Below are positions 61,012 to 64,000 of a stretch of 64,000 nucleotides of DNA, piece by piece. The notes under the pieces were generated by a model. The model was not told the DNA's origin. It made no database searches and worked only from the letters and a program-made list of their open reading frames with translations. The stretch covers positions 238,167 to 302,166 of the forward strand of contig NZ_JAFVLN010000012.1 of NCBI RefSeq assembly GCF_017377775.1. Reading direction: 5' to 3'. This DNA comes from Streptomyces sp. VRA16 Mangrove soil (GTDB lineage: Bacteria > Actinomycetota > Actinomycetes > Streptomycetales > Streptomycetaceae). The stretch's first letter is position 1, and each line of letters opens with the position of its first letter. The translations under genes were made by a program, and so were the position numbers.

Positions 61012-61899
61012 TCAGCCTACGTGGAGCATGGGCGGGTCGTCAGGGTCGGGGATCTTGTCGGACCAGCCGCCGGGCACGGCGCGTCCTTGTTGTTCGCGGA
61101 AGCGGACGGGTGCCATGCCGACGCGGCGGGTGAACAGGCGGGAGAAGTAGGCGGGGTCGTCGTAGCCGACGCGGCGGGCGACGGCGGCGACGGGCAGTTC
61201 TGTTGCGGCGAGGAGTTCCTTGGCGCGGCCCAGGCGGATGCCGAGGAGGTAGTCCTTGGGGCTGCATCCGGCGCCGCGGCGGACGGCGGTGCGCAGTTCG
61301 GCGGGGCTCATGCCGTGCCGGGCGGCGTGTTCGGCGACGGAGAGCGGCTGGAAGGCGTCGCGGGCCAGGGCCTGGAGGACGGGGTCGCCGTCGGGGGCCA
61401 TGTCGGCGCGGGCGCGGCGCAGGGCGACGAGGAGTTCGTGGACGGCGGCGCCGGTCTCGACCTCGAGGAGCGGGTTGCCGCGGCGGGCGGCGCGGGCGAT
61501 GCGGCCGACGGCGGCGCGGGCCTGGGCGGCGTCGGACAGGGGGACGACGGGGCGCTCGGGTTCGATGTAGCCGAGTTCGGTGTACGTGGCGGTGGCCGGC
61601 CCGGTGAAGTCGACGAAGCACTCGTCCCAGCCGGTGTCGGGGTCGGCGCCGTAGTGGTGGGGGCGGCCGGGGGTGAGCCAGATGAGGGCGGGGGCGGTGA
61701 CGGGGGTGCGGCGGCCCTCGGCGTCCTGGTACCAGCCGCCGCCCGCGGTGACGACGACGGCGACGTGGTGGTCGAGGGTGCGGGGTCCGACGGTGGGCAG
61801 CAGGCCGTGCTGGAGTCCGACGCCGAGGCAGACGAGGCCGAGGCGGTGGTGGACCGGGCTGGGTGTGAAGTAGCGCATCCAGGTGTGGTACGTGGCCAT
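61012..61899 (-). CDS. AraC-family transcriptional regulator
   Basis: A 295-residue regulator. The N-terminal cupin-like arm-binding domain (residues about 20-150) includes HHVAVVVTAGGGWYQDAEG and LIWLTPGRPHHYGADPDTGW, resembling sugar-sensing AraC/RhaS domains. The C-terminal domain has two helix-turn-helix motifs: PLSVAEHAARHGMSPAELRTAVRRGAGCSPKDYL and LPVAAVARRVGYDDPAYFSRLFTRRVGMAPVRFRE. It diverges from a GH35 beta-galactosidase gene, so it probably controls that gene in response to a galactoside. Candidate operator: inverted repeats ACAACAGCCG (61964-61973) and CGGCTGCTGT (62017-62026). Confidence 0.9.
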   Translation of the reverse strand: MATYHTWMRYFTPSPVHHRLGLVCLGVGLQHGLLPTVGPRTLDHHVAVVVTAGGGWYQDAEGRRTPVTAPALIWLTPGRPHHYGADPDTGWDECFVDFTGPATATYTELGYIEPERPVVPLSDAAQARAAVGRIARAARRGNPLLEVETGAAVHELLVALRRARADMAPDGDPVLQALARDAFQPLSVAEHAARHGMSPAELRTAVRRGAGCSPKDYLLGIRLGRAKELLAATELPVAAVARRVGYDDPAYFSRLFTRRVGMAPVRFREQQGRAVPGGWSDKIPDPDDPPMLHVG

Positions 61900-61963
61900 G
61901 TGTCCCCTCCTGTGGCGTTTCGCGCGGTCTTCCGGTCCGCCCAGGGCTCTCCCAAGCCGTCCA

Positions 61964-62026
61964 ACAACAGCCGATCTTTGTCCATGGACCCTGTCGTCCG
62001 CCAGAGGGGACAGTGACGGCTGCTGT
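61964..62026. promoter_or_regulatory. Candidate AraC-regulator operator region
   Basis: A near-perfect inverted pair, ACAACAGCCG at 61964-61973 and CGGCTGCTGT at 62017-62026 (one mismatch), spans the gap between the divergent regulator and the beta-galactosidase gene. Spacing and placement fit a looping AraC-type site, but this is by-eye only. Confidence 0.35.
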
Positions 62027-62044
62027 ACGAGCGAGAGGGACGCG

Positions 62045-63844
62045 ATGGCCGAGTTCAGGGTGGGCGAGGACGACTTCGAGGTGGACGGCCGGCCGGTGCG
62101 TCTGCTGTCGGGCGCGCTGCACTACTTCCGGGTGCACGAGGAGCAGTGGCCGCACCGGTTGCGGATGCTGCGGGCGATGGGTCTGAACTGTGTGGAGACG
62201 TACGTCCCGTGGAATCTGCACGAGCCGCGCCCCGGTGAGGTCGACGACGTGGCGGCGGTGGGACGGTTTTTGGACGCGGCGCACGAGGCGGGCCTGTGGG
62301 TGATCGCTCGGCCCGGCCCGTACATCTGCGCCGAGTGGGAGAACGGTGGGCTGCCGCACTGGCTGACGGGGCCGCTGGGGTCCCGGATCCGCAGCCGGGA
62401 CGCGGAGTTCCTGGCGGCGGTGGAGCGCTGGTTCCGGGTGCTGCTGCCGCAGATCGTGGAGCGGCAGGTCGACCGGGGCGGCCCGGTGATCATGGTGCAG
62501 GTGGAGAACGAGTACGGCAGCTACGGCTCGGACCAGCTGTACCTGCGGGCGCTGGCCGACCTGCTGCTCGAACTCGGCGTGACGGTCCCGCTGTTCACGT
62601 CGGACGGGCCCGAGGACCACATGCTGTCGGGCGGTTCGGTCCCGGGGATCCTGGCGACGGCGAACTTCGGCTCCCGCGCGCGCGAGAGCTTCGAGACGCT
62701 GCGCAGGCACCGCCCGAAGGGGCCGCTGATGTGCGCGGAGTTCTGGTGCGGCTGGTTCGACCACTGGGGCGCCGGGCACACGACGCGGGACGCGCGGGAC
62801 GCGGCGCGCACGCTGGAGGAGATCCTCGCGTGCGGGGCGTCGGTGAACCTGTACATGGCGCACGGCGGGACGAGTTTCGGCGGCTGGGCGGGGGCGAACC
62901 GGGGCGGCGGCGCGCTGCACTCGGGCGCCTTGGAGGCGGACGTCACGTCGTACGACTACGACGCCCCGATCGACGAGTTCGGCCGCCCCACCGAGAAGTT
63001 CTGGCTGTTCCGCGAGGTCTTCGCCCGGTACGCGGTCGGGCCGCTGCCCGATGTGCCGGTGCAGCCGGCCGCGCTCGGGGCGCCCGTCACGGTGGAGGCG
63101 ACGGCGTACACGCCGCTGGCGGAGGTCCTTGAGGCGCTGGGCGGGCCGGAATCGGAGCACGCGGTGCCGCCGTCGTTCGAGGACCTGGACGTGGACCGGG
63201 GTCTGGTGCGGTACGCGGTGACGGTGCCGGGGCCGCGCAAGGCGTACGAGTTGCGGGCGCGGGAGCTGCGGGACCTGGCCGTGGTGTACGTCGACGGGGA
63301 GCGGGCCGGGGTGCTCACGGAGGAGTCGCCGGTGCTCGCGACGCCGGTGAGCGGGCACGCGCGCGTGGAGCTGTGGGTGGAGTCGCTGGGGCGGGTCAAT
63401 TACGGGCCGCGTCTCGGTGAGGTGAAGGGGATCGTGGGCGGGGTGCTGCACGAGCGGCAGTTTCTGCACGGGGTGCGGGCTCGGGGGCTGCGGCTCGACG
63501 CGTTCACGCGGGATGCGGTGGCAGGGTTGGCGGGGTCTGGGTCGACGGGGTCCGGGTTGCCGGGGTCCGGGTTGGCGGGGTCGGTGGGCGGGGCCGGGCT
63601 TCCGGGGTTGTACCGGGGGGCGTTCGAGGTGGCGGTGGGCGGGGCCGGGGATGCCTCGCTGGAACTGCCGGGGTGGACGCGGGGGTTCGTGTGGGTGAAC
63701 GGGTTCTGTCTGGGGCGGTACTGGGGGGTCGGGCCGCAGGAGACGCTGTATGTGCCGGGGCCTGTGGTGCGGGATGGGGTCAATGAGGTGTGGGTGCTGG
63801 AGCTGGACGGGGTGACGGAGGGGGCCCGGGTCCGGCTGGGCTGA
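62045..63844 (+). CDS. GH35 beta-galactosidase
   Basis: A 599-residue retaining beta-galactosidase, probably cytosolic because no signal peptide is seen. The start ATG 62045 has GAGAGGGA upstream. The (beta/alpha)8 barrel carries LLSGALHYFRVHEEQWPHRL, VETYVPWNLHEPRPGE, VIARPGPYICAEWENGGLPHWL, VQVENEYGSYG (acid/base Glu near 153) and LMCAEFWCGWFDHWG (nucleophile Glu near 231). NLYMAHGGTSFGGWAGAN follows. The C-terminal jelly-roll domains are interrupted by a Gly/Ser-rich low-complexity insert (about residues 495-520) coded by short GC repeats. Divergent from the AraC gene. Confidence 0.93.
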   Translation: MAEFRVGEDDFEVDGRPVRLLSGALHYFRVHEEQWPHRLRMLRAMGLNCVETYVPWNLHEPRPGEVDDVAAVGRFLDAAHEAGLWVIARPGPYICAEWENGGLPHWLTGPLGSRIRSRDAEFLAAVERWFRVLLPQIVERQVDRGGPVIMVQVENEYGSYGSDQLYLRALADLLLELGVTVPLFTSDGPEDHMLSGGSVPGILATANFGSRARESFETLRRHRPKGPLMCAEFWCGWFDHWGAGHTTRDARDAARTLEEILACGASVNLYMAHGGTSFGGWAGANRGGGALHSGALEADVTSYDYDAPIDEFGRPTEKFWLFREVFARYAVGPLPDVPVQPAALGAPVTVEATAYTPLAEVLEALGGPESEHAVPPSFEDLDVDRGLVRYAVTVPGPRKAYELRARELRDLAVVYVDGERAGVLTEESPVLATPVSGHARVELWVESLGRVNYGPRLGEVKGIVGGVLHERQFLHGVRARGLRLDAFTRDAVAGLAGSGSTGSGLPGSGLAGSVGGAGLPGLYRGAFEVAVGGAGDASLELPGWTRGFVWVNGFCLGRYWGVGPQETLYVPGPVVRDGVNEVWVLELDGVTEGARVRLG

Positions 63845-64000
63845 GGCCCGCTTGGCCCGGGGCCGGGGTCGGGGCCGGGGCCGAGCCGGGGTGGGGGTCG
63901 TGGCTCGGGTTCGGCTGGTGTGACGGTTGGGCGGGGCCGGGCGGCGGGGCGAGCGTGCCGGGACCGTGGCTGGGGGCCGGCTGTGCGCTCGCCCCGCGCC
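63845..64000. other. G-rich tail of the window
   Basis: No gene seen. The stretch is GGGGCCGG-type low-complexity DNA after the beta-galactosidase stop; no clear terminator hairpin was found. Confidence 0.5.

Overview
The window looks like the chromosome of a Streptomyces (or very close relative). It is very GC-rich, codons overwhelmingly end in G or C, GTG starts and GTGA/ATGA start-stop overlaps are common, and many genes belong to actinomycete families (ANTAR regulator PdtaR, DUF3068, DUF4184, SAV_915, SPW_0924-type peptide). From memory, the order coaE, PAC2 gene, rpsA, hrpB, polA, livKHMGF, pdtaR, pyk matches the conserved core of Streptomyces chromosomes, so this is mainly core sequence with small accessory pockets.

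Layout. 1-3.5 kb: a partial nucleotidyltransferase, then a plus-strand cluster of small WXG100/type VII-secretion-like genes ending in a putative effector and an overlapping membrane-protein gene. 3.6-14.7 kb: an MHS-type transporter, a secreted GH6 glycosidase, an NCS1 nucleobase transporter divergent from a GntR regulator with a perfect palindromic operator between them, a 2Fe-2S protein, proline iminopeptidase, NarK transporter, family-5 uracil-DNA glycosylase, and a YfcC transporter coupled to an M20 dipeptidase. 14.8-24.4 kb: S4 RNA-binding protein, DoxX, methyltransferase, acyltransferase (preceded by what looks like a decayed PucR-type regulator), small proteins, coaE, PAC2, a Tat-exported amine oxidase and rpsA with a readable promoter and long leader. 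24.7-33.4 kb: methyltransferase, hrpB, DUF3068, a 44-residue peptide gene, a lytic transglycosylase, DUF4184 and a beta-lactamase-fold serine hydrolase. 33.5-33.9 kb is a striking 9-bp minisatellite followed by a long inverted repeat.

34-51.8 kb: polA, a YdeP-type molybdopterin oxidoreductase, a thioesterase, a secreted Xaa-Pro dipeptidyl peptidase, the branched-chain amino-acid ABC operon livK-livHMGF (with a strong hairpin after livK), pdtaR, an unusual short-variable-arm tRNA with anticodon CAA, a LAGLIDADG homing-endonuclease-like gene directly behind it, and pyruvate kinase. 51.9-64 kb: SIMPL protein, Tat-exported 5'-nucleotidase, a PLP decarboxylase/N-hydroxylase pair like desferrioxamine desA-desB but without desC-desD, aminopeptidase N, a tiny membrane protein, chorismate mutase, an AraC regulator and a divergent GH35 beta-galactosidase.

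The most unusual items are the class-I-shaped tRNA(CAA) paired with a homing-endonuclease-like gene (49.38-50.34 kb), the putative T7-type effector/immunity cluster (1.4-3.5 kb), the orphan siderophore-type decarboxylase/hydroxylase pair (54.7-57.6 kb) and the minisatellite (33.5-33.8 kb). All calls come from reading the sequence by eye; no database search was possible.
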